DNA of 11,322 nt from Chloroflexota bacterium (GCA_003491925.1 DNAU01000304.1:1-11322), one strand, 5' to 3'. Positions 1 through 9,361 are shown, counted from the first letter of the stretch. The notes: generated by a model from the sequence alone, not told the origin. Translations and numbers: made by a program.

Positions 1-716
1 AGGAACCAGCGCAGCTCGCCGTCGACGGGCCGGACCCCGGCAGCCGGGACCGTCCCCTGGATCACGCCGCGGAGCGCGTCCGCCTTGGCGGCACCGGCGA
101 CCAGGAAGGCGACGTGGGCCGCGGCGTTGAGCACCGGGAAGGTGACCGTGATCCGGTCGTACGGGGCGTAGTCGGCCCGGCTGTGCACCGCCCACCGGTC
201 GCCGACCTCGAGCGCGGGGTCGCCGGGGAAGAGGGACGCGGTGTGACCGTTCTCGCCCAGCCCGAGCACGATGCAGTCCAGCCGGGGAGGGGACCCGGTG
301 GTCTCTGCCCGGGAGGTTAAGGACAGGATCGTCCCATACTGGCCGGCCGCGCTGTCGAGGTCGGCGCGCTCGGCCTCCATCCGGTGGATCCGCTCCGGGG
401 CGATGGGGACCAGGTCGAGGAGCGCCTCTCGGGCCATCCGGTAGTTGCTGCTCGGGTCGTCGGGCGGGCAGGCGCGCTCGTCGCCGAAGAAGACCTCCCA
501 GCCAGACCAGTCGGTCGCGTCCCGCCGCGGGACAGCCGCAAGCAACCGGTACAGCCCGCGCGGGGTGTTGCCCCCGGCCAGCGCGATCCGAAACCGCCCG
601 CCGGCGGAGATCGCCGCAGCGGCGATGTCGAGCACCCAGTCGGCGGCGGCGGCGGCCACCCCCACCTGGTCGTCCCGCACGGTGACGGCGCCGGGAAGCC
701 GGGCGAGATCGCTCAC
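1..716 (-). CDS. pgl: 6-phosphogluconolactonase (3' end cut by window edge)
   Basis: Hydrolyses 6-phosphogluconolactone to 6-phosphogluconate in the cytosol, the second step of the oxidative pentose phosphate pathway, directly after Zwf. The visible 238 residues show the SOL/DevB-type family pattern: an ALAGGNTPRGLY phosphate-binding segment (about residues 45-56), WEVFFGDER (73-81) and the signature GLGENGHTASLFPG (152-165). Near the end comes the FLVAGAAKADAL segment (204-215). The frame is still open at ELRWF at base 1, so probably only a few C-terminal residues are missing. I chose the GTG at 716 because family homology begins there; the upstream Shine-Dalgarno is weak (GGA about 12 bases away). 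The same frame stays open back to a GTG at 914 inside zwf, but that extension is Pro/Arg/Ser-rich and unlike the family. It is the last visible gene of the operon and lies 169 bases after zwf. The family call is secure; the start is less so. Confidence 0.93.
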   Translation of the reverse strand, partial: MSDLARLPGAVTVRDDQVGVAAAAADWVLDIAAAAISAGGRFRIALAGGNTPRGLYRLLAAVPRRDATDWSGWEVFFGDERACPPDDPSSNYRMAREALLDLVPIAPERIHRMEAERADLDSAAGQYGTILSLTSRAETTGSPPRLDCIVLGLGENGHTASLFPGDPALEVGDRWAVHSRADYAPYDRITVTFPVLNAAAHVAFLVAGAAKADALRGVIQGTVPAAGVRPVDGELRWF

Positions 717-754
717 CGATCGTGCTCGTCCGCTTGGGATGGGAGATCGTGGCG

Positions 755-772
755 GGCCCCCGTCGGGGGGCC
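755..772 (-). promoter_or_regulatory. Strong GC hairpin in the zwf-pgl gap
   Basis: A perfect 7-bp inverted repeat, GGCCCCC (755-761) and GGGGGCC (766-772) around a 4-base loop, lies about 40 bases upstream of the pgl start and inside the transcript if zwf and pgl are co-transcribed. No T-run follows on the minus strand, so it is not a canonical intrinsic terminator. It could be an attenuator, an RNase-processing or stabilising structure, or a chance product of GC-rich sequence. The rest of the gap (717-885) has no recognisable gene or promoter. Confidence 0.4.
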
Positions 773-885
773 GATCTGGGCGCAGAGGCCGAGGAAGGGG
801 TGGCCCGAGGCGGAGCGCACGTGACGCGCGTGACGACGAAGGGCCGGGCCCGCTGACGATGGCATCGGCGCCCAGAGCCGCGATC

Positions 886-2496
<1,611 letters not shown>

Positions 2497-2528
2497 CTGC
2501 GCGGCTCCCGCATGCGGCCTGGCCCGGA

Positions 2529-5375
2529 TCAGGCGGTCGACCCGACCGGGGCCTGGCGCACCGAATGGGCCAGTCTCTCCAGCGTGCCGCCGAGCTCCCC
2601 GTCGATGCGCAGCCGGATCACCCGGCGCCCGTGGGTGCGGAGCGACTGGAGGTCACCCTCCGCCTGGGCCTGCTCCAGCACCGCGAAGGTGAAGGGCCTG
2701 CCCGGGATGGGGGCATCCACCGACTCCGTGGTCGTCACCTGGATGAAGACCCCGGTGTTGGGGCCGCCCTTGTGGAGCTGGCCGGTGGAGTGGAGGAACC
2801 GGGGCCCGAAGCCGACCGTGGTCGCGACCCGGTACCGGTCCCGGATGGCGGTGCGCAGCTCGTCCAGCGCCTCCTCGTGGGCGTCGCTGGGGTCGACGTA
2901 GGCCATGATCGCGACGTAGTCGCCGGGACGCACCTGGGCGAGGTGGGCGAGCAGGGCCTCCTCGGCGGAGCCCGCCGGGTTGCCGCCGTACACGCTCACC
3001 CCATCGCCGCTCGCCGCCGGCGCCTCCTCGGGGAGGTTGCCGCTCTGCTCGTAGGCCGCCAGCACGCTCTGGGTGTTGTCCTTGGACTCCTTGACGTTGG
3101 GCTCGTCGAAGGGGTCGATCTGGAGCGACACCGCCGCGACGGCGGTGGCGAACTCCCAGCGGAAGAACTCGGCGCCCAGGTCGTAGGGGTCGCTCAGCTC
3201 GAGCACCACCACCGGCAGGCCGGCGGCGATCAGGGTGTCGACCTGCGAATCCACGTGGCAGGGCTCGCTGCCCAGGCAGAGCGCCACGAAGAGGCGATCG
3301 TCGCCGTAGACGCCGGGCTTCCCGATCGGCTCCTCACCGATCGGGATGTACCCCTTCCCCTCCTTGCCGGTGGATTCGGCGATGAGCTGCTCCGCCCAGA
3401 GGGAGAAGGCGCCGAGCCGGGGCGGGGCCAGGATGGTCACCTTGTCGTGGCCCGCGGCGTGGGCAAGGCTCAGGGCGCTGCCCAGCTCGAGGCCGGGATT
3501 GCGACCGGGGGCGATCGACGCGCCGCAGGACGCCCGCATGGCGAGGGCCCGGTCGAGGAGCATGCCCACGTCCAGGCCCATCACCGCCGCCGGCACCAGG
3601 CCGAAGAGCGAGAGCGCCGAGTACCTCCCCCCGATGTCCCCGGGGTTCTCGAAGAGGCGCCGGAAGCGGCGCTCGGTGGCGATGCCGGCCAGCGGGGTCC
3701 CGGGGTCGGTGATGGCGACGAAGCTCTGGCCCGGGTCGGCGACCCCGGCGGCCGTGACCGCCTCCCAGAAGTGGGCGAGGTGGGAGGTCGTCTCCAGGGT
3801 GGTCCCCGACTTGCTGGCGACCAGGAAGAGGGTGTGGGTGAGGTCGAGCCGCCCCTGGAGGCCGGTGATCGCGACCGGGTCGGTGGTGTCGAGGACGTGG
3901 AGGACGGGGAACCCGGGGGCGCTCCCGAACGAGGTCCGCAGCACCTCCGGGCAGAGGCTGGAGCCGCCCATGCCAAGCAGCACGGCGTCCCGGTAGCCGG
4001 CGTCCCGCACCTCGGTGGCGAAGGCGGTCAGCTCCGCGGTCCGCTGGCGCATGGCGACCGGGACGTCGAGCCAGCCGAGGCGGTTGCCGATCACCGCGGC
4101 GTGGGCGGCGTCCCCCGGCTTCCAGAGCTCGGGGTCGCGGTTCCAGATCAGCTCGGCGACCCGGGCCCGGCCGGTCTCGGCGACGACGTCGGCAATGCTC
4201 GGCCCACCCAGCGCGAGGTGGAGCCTGGTCCGCCTGCCCATCCCCGCGCGCATCGCCGCCAGCTTCTCGGCGATCCGGGCGATGAGCTGATCGTACGAGG
4301 CGGCGAAGGAGCTGACCCCGGCGACCAGCAGGTCCTGGGTGACCTTCTCCATGCTGATCCCGACCGACCCCAGGTCCTCGACCACCCACCGGGCGCCGTC
4401 CACGTCGTCGCGGACCGTGTCGCCGGCGACCACCCCGTGGTCGCGGAAGGCCTCGACGGTCGCGGGCGGCATGGTGTCGACGGTGTCGGGGCCGATCAGC
4501 GCCTCGGCGTAGATCACGTCGCGGTACTTGGGGTTCTTGGCGCTGGTGCTCGCCCACAGCGGCCGCTGCAGGTGGCCCCCCGCGTCGCGCAGGCGTCGGA
4601 ACGCGTCGCCGCGGAAGTGCTTCTCGAAGGTCGCGTAGGCCAGGCGGGCGTTGGCGATCGCCGCCTTGCCCAGCAGGCGCTCCAGCAGCGCGGGGTCTGC
4701 GCCGCCCGCTGTGAGCCGCTCGTCGAGCAGCCCATCGACCACGGTGTCGACCCGGCTCACGAAGAAGGAGGCCACCGAGTGGACGTCGAGGGATTGATGC
4801 TCATCCAGCCGCCGCTGCAGCCCGCGGATGTAGGCCGTGATCACGTTCTCGTACGCGTCCAGGGCGAATATGAGGGTCACGTTGACGTTGACCCCGGCCG
4901 CGATCAGCTCCTCGATGGCGGGAACGCCCTCGGGGGTGGCCGGCACCTTGACCATGAGGTTGGGCCGGTTGACCCGCTCCCAGTACTTGAGGGCGGTCTC
5001 GACGCTTCCGCGGGTGTCGTGGGAGAGGGGAGGGGGCAGCTCGAGGCTCACGAAGCCGTCACCGCCGTCGCTCTGGTCGTACACCGGGCGCAGGGTGTCG
5101 CAGGCGTGGCGGATGTCCTGGATGGCGAGGCTCAGGAAGACCTCCTGAGGGTCGTCCACACCCTGGCCGACCAGCTCGTGGATCTGCTCGTCGTAGTGGG
5201 TGCCCTCGGCGATCGCCTTCTCGAAGATGGTCGGGTTGCTGGTCAGGCCGGTGACGTTGTCCTCGGTGATCATCCGGCCCAGCTCGGGGCCGGTGACCAG
5301 CTCACGGCTGATGTAGTCGAGCCACACCGACTGGCCGCGCTCGGCCAGCTGCTGGAGCGGGTTGGTGGCGGGCAT
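2529..5375 (-). CDS. tal-pgi: Bifunctional transaldolase / glucose-6-phosphate isomerase fusion
   Basis: A two-enzyme fusion of about 948-951 residues (numbering below from the alternative GTG at 5384). The N-terminal half (about 1-380) is transaldolase: VTGLTSNPTIFEKAI (44-58), WLDYISRELV with D23, and LMVKVPAT with the Schiff-base lysine K146. It moves a dihydroxyacetone unit between sugar phosphates, giving fructose-6-phosphate and erythrose-4-phosphate. The C-terminal half (about 385-951) is phosphoglucose isomerase: GMGGSSLCPEV (471-481), the phosphate loop SKSGTT (524-529), GGRYSALS with R587, a candidate catalytic glutamate E670 in EQLIAES, and HSTGQLHKGGPN (865-876). It interconverts fructose-6-phosphate and glucose-6-phosphate. 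I see no internal stop or frameshift. AGGAGG lies 12 bases before the ATG at 5375 but only 3 before a GTG at 5384 that overlaps the tkt stop as GTGA. I prefer the ATG, but the GTG remains possible. Such fusions are known in other bacteria. Confidence 0.95.
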   Translation of the reverse strand: MPATNPLQQLAERGQSVWLDYISRELVTGPELGRMITEDNVTGLTSNPTIFEKAIAEGTHYDEQIHELVGQGVDDPQEVFLSLAIQDIRHACDTLRPVYDQSDGGDGFVSLELPPPLSHDTRGSVETALKYWERVNRPNLMVKVPATPEGVPAIEELIAAGVNVNVTLIFALDAYENVITAYIRGLQRRLDEHQSLDVHSVASFFVSRVDTVVDGLLDERLTAGGADPALLERLLGKAAIANARLAYATFEKHFRGDAFRRLRDAGGHLQRPLWASTSAKNPKYRDVIYAEALIGPDTVDTMPPATVEAFRDHGVVAGDTVRDDVDGARWVVEDLGSVGISMEKVTQDLLVAGVSSFAASYDQLIARIAEKLAAMRAGMGRRTRLHLALGGPSIADVVAETGRARVAELIWNRDPELWKPGDAAHAAVIGNRLGWLDVPVAMRQRTAELTAFATEVRDAGYRDAVLLGMGGSSLCPEVLRTSFGSAPGFPVLHVLDTTDPVAITGLQGRLDLTHTLFLVASKSGTTLETTSHLAHFWEAVTAAGVADPGQSFVAITDPGTPLAGIATERRFRRLFENPGDIGGRYSALSLFGLVPAAVMGLDVGMLLDRALAMRASCGASIAPGRNPGLELGSALSLAHAAGHDKVTILAPPRLGAFSLWAEQLIAESTGKEGKGYIPIGEEPIGKPGVYGDDRLFVALCLGSEPCHVDSQVDTLIAAGLPVVVLELSDPYDLGAEFFRWEFATAVAAVSLQIDPFDEPNVKESKDNTQSVLAAYEQSGNLPEEAPAASGDGVSVYGGNPAGSAEEALLAHLAQVRPGDYVAIMAYVDPSDAHEEALDELRTAIRDRYRVATTVGFGPRFLHSTGQLHKGGPNTGVFIQVTTTESVDAPIPGRPFTFAVLEQAQAEGDLQSLRTHGRRVIRLRIDGELGGTLERLAHSVRQAPVGSTA

Positions 5376-5380
5376 CGCTG

Positions 5381-7273
5381 TCACTGGCCTCCTGCGCTCT
5401 TGCTGGTGGTGGTGGCGGCGTGGCGGGCGGCCTGGGCGATCGCGTCGGCGTCGATTCCCTCGGCGGCCAGCAGGTCGGACGTCCTGCCGCTGCCGGGCAC
5501 GTCACGGACCGCGAGGTGGTAGATGCGGGGCGGGTGTTCGCTCCCGGCCAGCGCCTCCATCACCGCGGCGGCCAGCCCGCCCTCGGGGTAGTGGTCCTCG
5601 ACCACGACCAGGGTCCCGCCGCAGTCGCGGGCCGCCTCGGCCAGCACCTCGGTGGCGATCGGCTTGATCGAGTAGCAGTCGATGACCCGGAGATTGATCC
5701 CCTCGGCGGCGAGCGTCTCCGCTGCGGCCAGGGCGCCGTGCACGGTGACCCCGGCGGCCACCACGGCGGCGCGGTCGCTGTCGCTGCGGCGCAGCACCTT
5801 GGCCCCGCCGATCGGGAAGGTGTCGCCGTTGTCGTACAGCACCGGGTAGCCATTGCGGGTGGTGCGGATGTAGGAGATGCCCGGACGGTCGGCCATCTCG
5901 GCCACCAGGTGGGCGGCGCTCACCGCGTCACTGGGGTAGAGGACGGTCGAGCCGTGGACCGCGCGCATGGCGGCCAGGTCCTCGAGCGCCATCTGGGACG
6001 GACCATCGGCGCCGATCTCGCTGCCGGCGTGGGAGCCGGAGAGCCGGATGTTCGCCTGGGAGATCGCCGCCATCCGGATGAAGTCGTACGCCCGCGAGAA
6101 GAAGGCGGCGAAGGTCGACGCGAAGGGGATGTAGCCACGGACCTGCATGCCCACCGCGGCGGAGACCAGCTGCTGCTCGGCGATGAACATCTCGAAGAAG
6201 CGGTCGGGGAAGGCCTGCTTGAACTCGTCGGCGTGGGTGGAGTTGCTCACCTCGCCGTCGAGGGCGACCACCTCGGGGCGGGCGCCGAGGGCGACCAGGG
6301 CGTCGCCGTACGCCTTGCGGGTCGGCACCTTGTCGCCCAGCTTGTAGGTGGGGAGGGTGATCTTGGCGCGCTCCGGCTTGATCGCCGGGGTGCCCTTGTC
6401 GGGCTTGCGCACCTCGATGTGGAGGTCGCGCTCCCCGCCCAGCTCGTCGATGGCGCGCACCGCCAGGTCCGGCTTGAGGGCCACCCCGTGCCAGCCCTCC
6501 TTGTCCTCGATCTCCGAGAACCCCTTGCCCTTGATGGTCCTGGCCAGGATCACCGCCGGCCGTCCGGTGGTCTCCCGGGCGTCGACGTAGGCACCGTCGA
6601 TCTCGCCGAGGTTGTGCCCGTCGATGACCAGGGCGCGGCAGCCGAAGGCCTCGACGCGGCGGCGATACGCCTCCATGTCCCAGCCGAGCTCGGTCTCACC
6701 GCGCTGACCGAGCCGGTTGACGTCGACGATGATGCAGAGGTTGTCCAGCCCGTAGTGGGCCGCCTTGTCGAGGGCCTCCCAGATCGACCCCTCGGCCAGC
6801 TCGCTGTCGCCGCAGAGTACCCAGACCCGGTAGGGGAGCCGGTCGAGGTACTTGCCGGCGAGCGCGACCCCCACCCCGATGGGGAGGCCCTGGCCGAGCG
6901 AGCCGGTGGCTACGTCGACCCAGGGGATGATCGGGGTGGGGTGACCCTGGAGCCGGGAGCCGTAGGTCCGATAGGTCATCAGCTCGGCGTCGTCGACCGC
7001 CCCGCAGGCCTTGTAGAGGGAGTAGAGCAGCGGCGAGGCGTGGCCCTTGGAGAAGATCAGGTGGTCGTTGGTCGGGAGCGCCGGATGGGCGAAGTCGTAG
7101 CGGAGGTGGCGGGCGGCCAGGACCGTGATCAGGTCGGCGGCGGACATGCTCGAGGTCGGGTGGCCGGACCCGGCCCGGGTGCTGGCTCGGATGCCGTCGA
7201 CTCGGATCTGCTGGGCCACCTCGTGCAGGGTCTCCAACTCCGCGGGAGCCGCCGTCTGTCCGGTCACCGGCAT
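5381..7273 (-). CDS. tkt: Transketolase, animal/short type
   Basis: Thiamine-diphosphate enzyme moving two-carbon units between ketose and aldose phosphates in the non-oxidative pentose phosphate pathway. The 630-residue protein has RAGSGHPTSSMSAAD (33-47), KGHASPLLYSLYKA (76-89), a TPP/metal motif GDSELAEGSIWEAL (155-168) ending at N186, the pyrimidine-domain glutamate E366 in MFIAEQQLVSAA, and a C-terminal transketolase domain (about 500-630). The SGHPTS motif and the length match the vertebrate-like transketolases rather than E. coli TktA (SGHPGAPMG, about 660 residues). The ATG at 7273 is chosen because AGGAGG sits 8 bases upstream. Extension of the frame to 7567 would overlap the divergent protease gene and adds no family sequence. 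It is the first gene of the operon; its stop abuts the tal-pgi start. The promoter should lie in 7274-7448, but I cannot identify convincing -35/-10 boxes. Confidence 0.96.
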   Translation of the reverse strand: MPVTGQTAAPAELETLHEVAQQIRVDGIRASTRAGSGHPTSSMSAADLITVLAARHLRYDFAHPALPTNDHLIFSKGHASPLLYSLYKACGAVDDAELMTYRTYGSRLQGHPTPIIPWVDVATGSLGQGLPIGVGVALAGKYLDRLPYRVWVLCGDSELAEGSIWEALDKAAHYGLDNLCIIVDVNRLGQRGETELGWDMEAYRRRVEAFGCRALVIDGHNLGEIDGAYVDARETTGRPAVILARTIKGKGFSEIEDKEGWHGVALKPDLAVRAIDELGGERDLHIEVRKPDKGTPAIKPERAKITLPTYKLGDKVPTRKAYGDALVALGARPEVVALDGEVSNSTHADEFKQAFPDRFFEMFIAEQQLVSAAVGMQVRGYIPFASTFAAFFSRAYDFIRMAAISQANIRLSGSHAGSEIGADGPSQMALEDLAAMRAVHGSTVLYPSDAVSAAHLVAEMADRPGISYIRTTRNGYPVLYDNGDTFPIGGAKVLRRSDSDRAAVVAAGVTVHGALAAAETLAAEGINLRVIDCYSIKPIATEVLAEAARDCGGTLVVVEDHYPEGGLAAAVMEALAGSEHPPRIYHLAVRDVPGSGRTSDLLAAEGIDADAIAQAARHAATTTSKSAGGQ

Positions 7274-7299
7274 CTTTTGTCCCTCCTGGCGAGGGCCCG

Positions 7300-7313
7300 G
7301 TCGAGCGCTCGAC
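7300..7313. promoter_or_regulatory. 14-bp perfect palindrome upstream of tkt
   Basis: GTCGAGCGCTCGAC is a perfect palindrome lying 27-40 bases upstream of the tkt start in the divergent tkt/protease region. It could be an operator for a dimeric regulator of the pentose phosphate operon, or a leader hairpin. A palindrome of this length is expected about once by chance in a GC-rich window of this size, so only its position speaks for function. Confidence 0.3.
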
Positions 7314-7331
7314 GCAGGGGCCGCCGCCTCC

Positions 7332-7353
7332 CCCCTCATGATGAACGGAGGGG
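7332..7353. repeat. 6-bp inverted repeat in the divergent region
   Basis: CCCCTC (7332-7337) and GAGGGG (7348-7353) form a perfect 6-bp inverted repeat around a 10-base AT-richer spacer (7338-7347). It lies midway between tkt and the protease gene, where promoters of both should be, so an operator role is possible. No regulator family can be assigned. Confidence 0.25.
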
Positions 7354-7404
7354 AGCTTCGCTCGCCCAGGCGGCAGGGGTGACGACGCCGGTCCGCTCTG
7401 GGAA

Positions 7405-7424
7405 GATGGGCGGGCTCGCCCATC
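7405..7424 (+). promoter_or_regulatory. 8-bp leader hairpin upstream of the S53 peptidase
   Basis: GATGGGCG (7405-7412) and CGCCCATC (7417-7424) form a perfect 8-bp stem with a GGCT loop. It ends 10 bases before the GGGAGG ribosome-binding site (7435-7440) and 24 bases before the ATG at 7449. The core ATGGGC (7406-7411) can pair instead with GCCCAT at 7445-7450, which includes the first two bases of the start codon. Two exclusive RNA structures are therefore possible, if transcription starts upstream of 7405. No T-run follows, so it is not a terminator. A DNA operator is an alternative reading. Confidence 0.4.
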
Positions 7425-7448
7425 GCGGCCGGACGGGAGGGATGGCCC

Positions 7449-9212
7449 ATGCCTGACTTCGTGCAGCTTCCGGGAACCGCGCACGAGCTGACGCCCGCGG
7501 AGGCGAGCCGCACCCGCTCGCTGGGGGCGCTGAGCGACGAGGAGAGCGAGGAGGCGGTGGAGATCACCCTCCTGCTCCGCGAGAACCCTGACGGGCCGAC
7601 GCTCCCCGAGACGATCGAGGCGATCAGCGCCCAGCCGGTGGGCTGGCGGCTTCACCTCACCCACGACGAGCTCGCCGCCGCTCACGGCTGCACCGCCGAG
7701 GACGTCGAGCTGGTGTCCGACTGGGCGCGTCGCGCTGGGCTGGCGGTCGGCGCCACCGACCCGGCGACCCGGCGGGTCAAGCTTCGCGGCAGTGCCGCGC
7801 GGGTGGCGGCCGCATTCCGGGTGGAGTTCGAGCGGCTCGCGACCACGCTGCCCGGTGGAACCCCCGTCACCTACCGGCACCACCGGTTGCCGGCCTCCAT
7901 CCCCGCCGAGCTGGGGGGGATCATCGAGCACGTGGGGGGCCTCAGCGACCGCCCGGTGGCCCGCGCCCGGTACTGGGTCGCCGACCCCGCGAGCGTCCAG
8001 GAGACCTACACCCCGGAGCAGCTGGCGGCCGTCTACCAGTTTCCCGCCGTCCCGGCCGGGGGGGCCGGGCTCACCATCGACGTCGGGATCGCGGAGCTCG
8101 GCGGGCGGGCCGACCAGGCGGTGGTGGGCTGGTTCATCAAGAGCCACCCGGGCGTCCAGGTCATCGAGGACGCCGTCGACGGCCCCCTGCCTCAGCCGGA
8201 CCCCGGCGGCGCGGACGTCGAGGTGGCGCTCGACTGGCAGATGATCGCCCGCGCCCTCCTGGTGGCCGCACCCCAGGCCACCATCCGGCTGGTGCTCCGC
8301 TGCGGCCCCAACACCGAGCAGGGCTTCGCCGACGTCTGGAGCTCCTTCGCGAGCGACACCACCTACCACTTCGTGGGCGTCTCCACGAGCTGGGGGGAGG
8401 CTGAGGACCTCTGGACTCAGGGCGGTGCTACCGCGATGGACACGGCCGCCCAGGCCTGCCTGGCCGTCGGCATCTTCCATGCCACCGCGAGCGGCGACAA
8501 CGGCGCGAGCGACGGCAGCACCGACGGCAAGGTCTATGCGGACTGCCCGGCCTCCAGCCCCAACGTGCTCGGGACCGGCGGCACCAAGCTGGTGGCGAGC
8601 GGCACGGCGATCAGCAGCGAGGTGGTCTGGAACGAGGCCACCCTCGGCGAGGGCGCCGGCGGCGGGGGCGTCTCCCAGTACTTTCCCGTCCCCACCTACC
8701 AGTCGGCGAACGGGATCAGCGAGACGTCCCTGAGCACCGGCAAGACGGGCAGGTCCGAGCCCGACATGGCCGCCGATGCCGACCCGGTGACCGGCTGTGA
8801 GGTGGTGACCGGTCTCGACTCCTCCGGCAACCCCACGACCACGACGGTCGGCGGGACCAGCGCGGTGGCGCCGCTGCTCACCGCCGGCTTCGCCGCCATC
8901 TCCGCCGTCGTCGGCAGCCGGCTCGGCCGCCTCCAGGACCCCGTCTACGCCCTGGCCCGCGGCGGCAAGGGCTTCCACGACGTCACCCAGGGGAACAACG
9001 CCTACCCGACCGGGACCGAGGGGTACAGCGCGGGGCCGGGATTCGATGTGCCGAGCGGCTGGGGGAGCCCGATCTTCAGCGTGCTGGCCTCGGGGTTCTC
9101 TGGCACCGCTCCCACCTCCGCGACCGCAGGGACCGAGGCCAGGCTCACCGGGAGCCGCCAGGAGACGGCCCCCGCATCGGGCGTCGGGGAGGGCGCGCCC
9201 GAGCTCGGCTGA
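7449..9212 (+). CDS. S53 family serine-carboxyl peptidase (sedolisin/kumamolisin-like)
   Basis: A 587-residue acid-active endopeptidase of the sedolisin family. Residues about 5-165 form the pro-kumamolisin activation domain; the catalytic domain runs from about 185 to 550. The catalytic residues are visible: E258 and D262 in GADVEVALDW (254-263), oxyanion aspartate D350 in ASGDNGASDG, and nucleophile S471 in VGGTSAVAPL (467-476). The C-terminal calcium site is suggested by FHDVTQGN (D511) and GPGFDVPSGWG (D533). A Ser/Thr/Ala-rich tail of about 35 residues follows. No N-terminal signal peptide or membrane segment is seen, as in several bacterial kumamolisin-type enzymes, so the export route is unclear. 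The ATG at 7449 has GGAGG 8 bases upstream and a leader hairpin before it. It is divergent from tkt. In the family the prodomain is removed autocatalytically at low pH; the natural substrate is unknown. Confidence 0.94.
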   Translation: MPDFVQLPGTAHELTPAEASRTRSLGALSDEESEEAVEITLLLRENPDGPTLPETIEAISAQPVGWRLHLTHDELAAAHGCTAEDVELVSDWARRAGLAVGATDPATRRVKLRGSAARVAAAFRVEFERLATTLPGGTPVTYRHHRLPASIPAELGGIIEHVGGLSDRPVARARYWVADPASVQETYTPEQLAAVYQFPAVPAGGAGLTIDVGIAELGGRADQAVVGWFIKSHPGVQVIEDAVDGPLPQPDPGGADVEVALDWQMIARALLVAAPQATIRLVLRCGPNTEQGFADVWSSFASDTTYHFVGVSTSWGEAEDLWTQGGATAMDTAAQACLAVGIFHATASGDNGASDGSTDGKVYADCPASSPNVLGTGGTKLVASGTAISSEVVWNEATLGEGAGGGGVSQYFPVPTYQSANGISETSLSTGKTGRSEPDMAADADPVTGCEVVTGLDSSGNPTTTTVGGTSAVAPLLTAGFAAISAVVGSRLGRLQDPVYALARGGKGFHDVTQGNNAYPTGTEGYSAGPGFDVPSGWGSPIFSVLASGFSGTAPTSATAGTEARLTGSRQETAPASGVGEGAPELG

Positions 9213-9239
9213 CCCCGGGTCCCGGACGCCCCCGTGCGC

Positions 9240-9245
9240 TAGGAT
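9240..9245 (+). promoter_or_regulatory. Possible -10 box of the tRNA-Arg gene
   Basis: TAGGAT lies 38 bases before the mature tRNA 5' end, in the 71-base gap after the protease stop, and resembles -10 elements of high-GC bacteria. No good -35 box is found at 16-18 bases; CTGACC at 9209-9214 is 25 bases away, too far. Tentative. Confidence 0.25.
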
Positions 9246-9283
9246 GGCGGTCCGAGCCGGGGGGATCCCGGCGAACGCGGCGC

Positions 9284-9361
9284 GCGCCCATAGCTCAGTC
9301 CGGATAGAGCGTCTGACTACGGATCAGAAGGCCGGGGGTTCAAATCCTCCTGGGCGCGCCA
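9284..9361 (+). tRNA. tRNA-Arg, anticodon ACG
   Basis: A complete 78-base cloverleaf. The acceptor stem pairs GCGCCCA (9284-9290) with TGGGCGC (9351-9357), then discriminator G and an encoded CCA (9359-9361). The D-arm stem is GCTC/GAGC. The anticodon stem pairs TCTGA (9312-9316) with TCAGA (9324-9328) around loop CTACGGA, with ACG at 9319-9321. The variable loop is 5 bases, and the T arm has GGGGG/CCTCC (one G-T pair) around TTCAAAT. In the family, A34 of tRNA-Arg(ACG) is deaminated to inosine by TadA so that CGU, CGC and CGA are read. A tyrosine recombinase gene follows in the same orientation, so the 3' half is a plausible integration site. Confidence 0.97.
9334..9361 (+). other. Candidate integrase attachment site in the tRNA 3' end
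   Basis: Tyrosine integrases encoded next to a tRNA gene commonly recombine within its T arm and 3' end, leaving the tRNA intact on one side and a direct repeat of its 3' end at the far junction. This stretch covers the T stem-loop, acceptor strand and CCA beside the integrase at 9488. No second copy is visible between 9362 and 11322, so the other junction would be outside the window. This is inference from context only. Confidence 0.3.

Noticed and set aside
820..835. CGTGACG repeated twice within 16 bases
   Set aside because: A short repeat in a GC-rich intergenic stretch; it is not extended and not supported by any other signal.
7274..7567. A 98-residue N-terminal extension of transketolase
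   Set aside because: It overlaps the divergent protease gene and does not resemble the family, while the ATG at 7273 has a perfect AGGAGG at good spacing.
6696..8978. A 760-codon minus-strand open frame
   Set aside because: It overlaps the S53 peptidase on the opposite strand and tkt in another frame, and has the low-complexity composition of a shadow.
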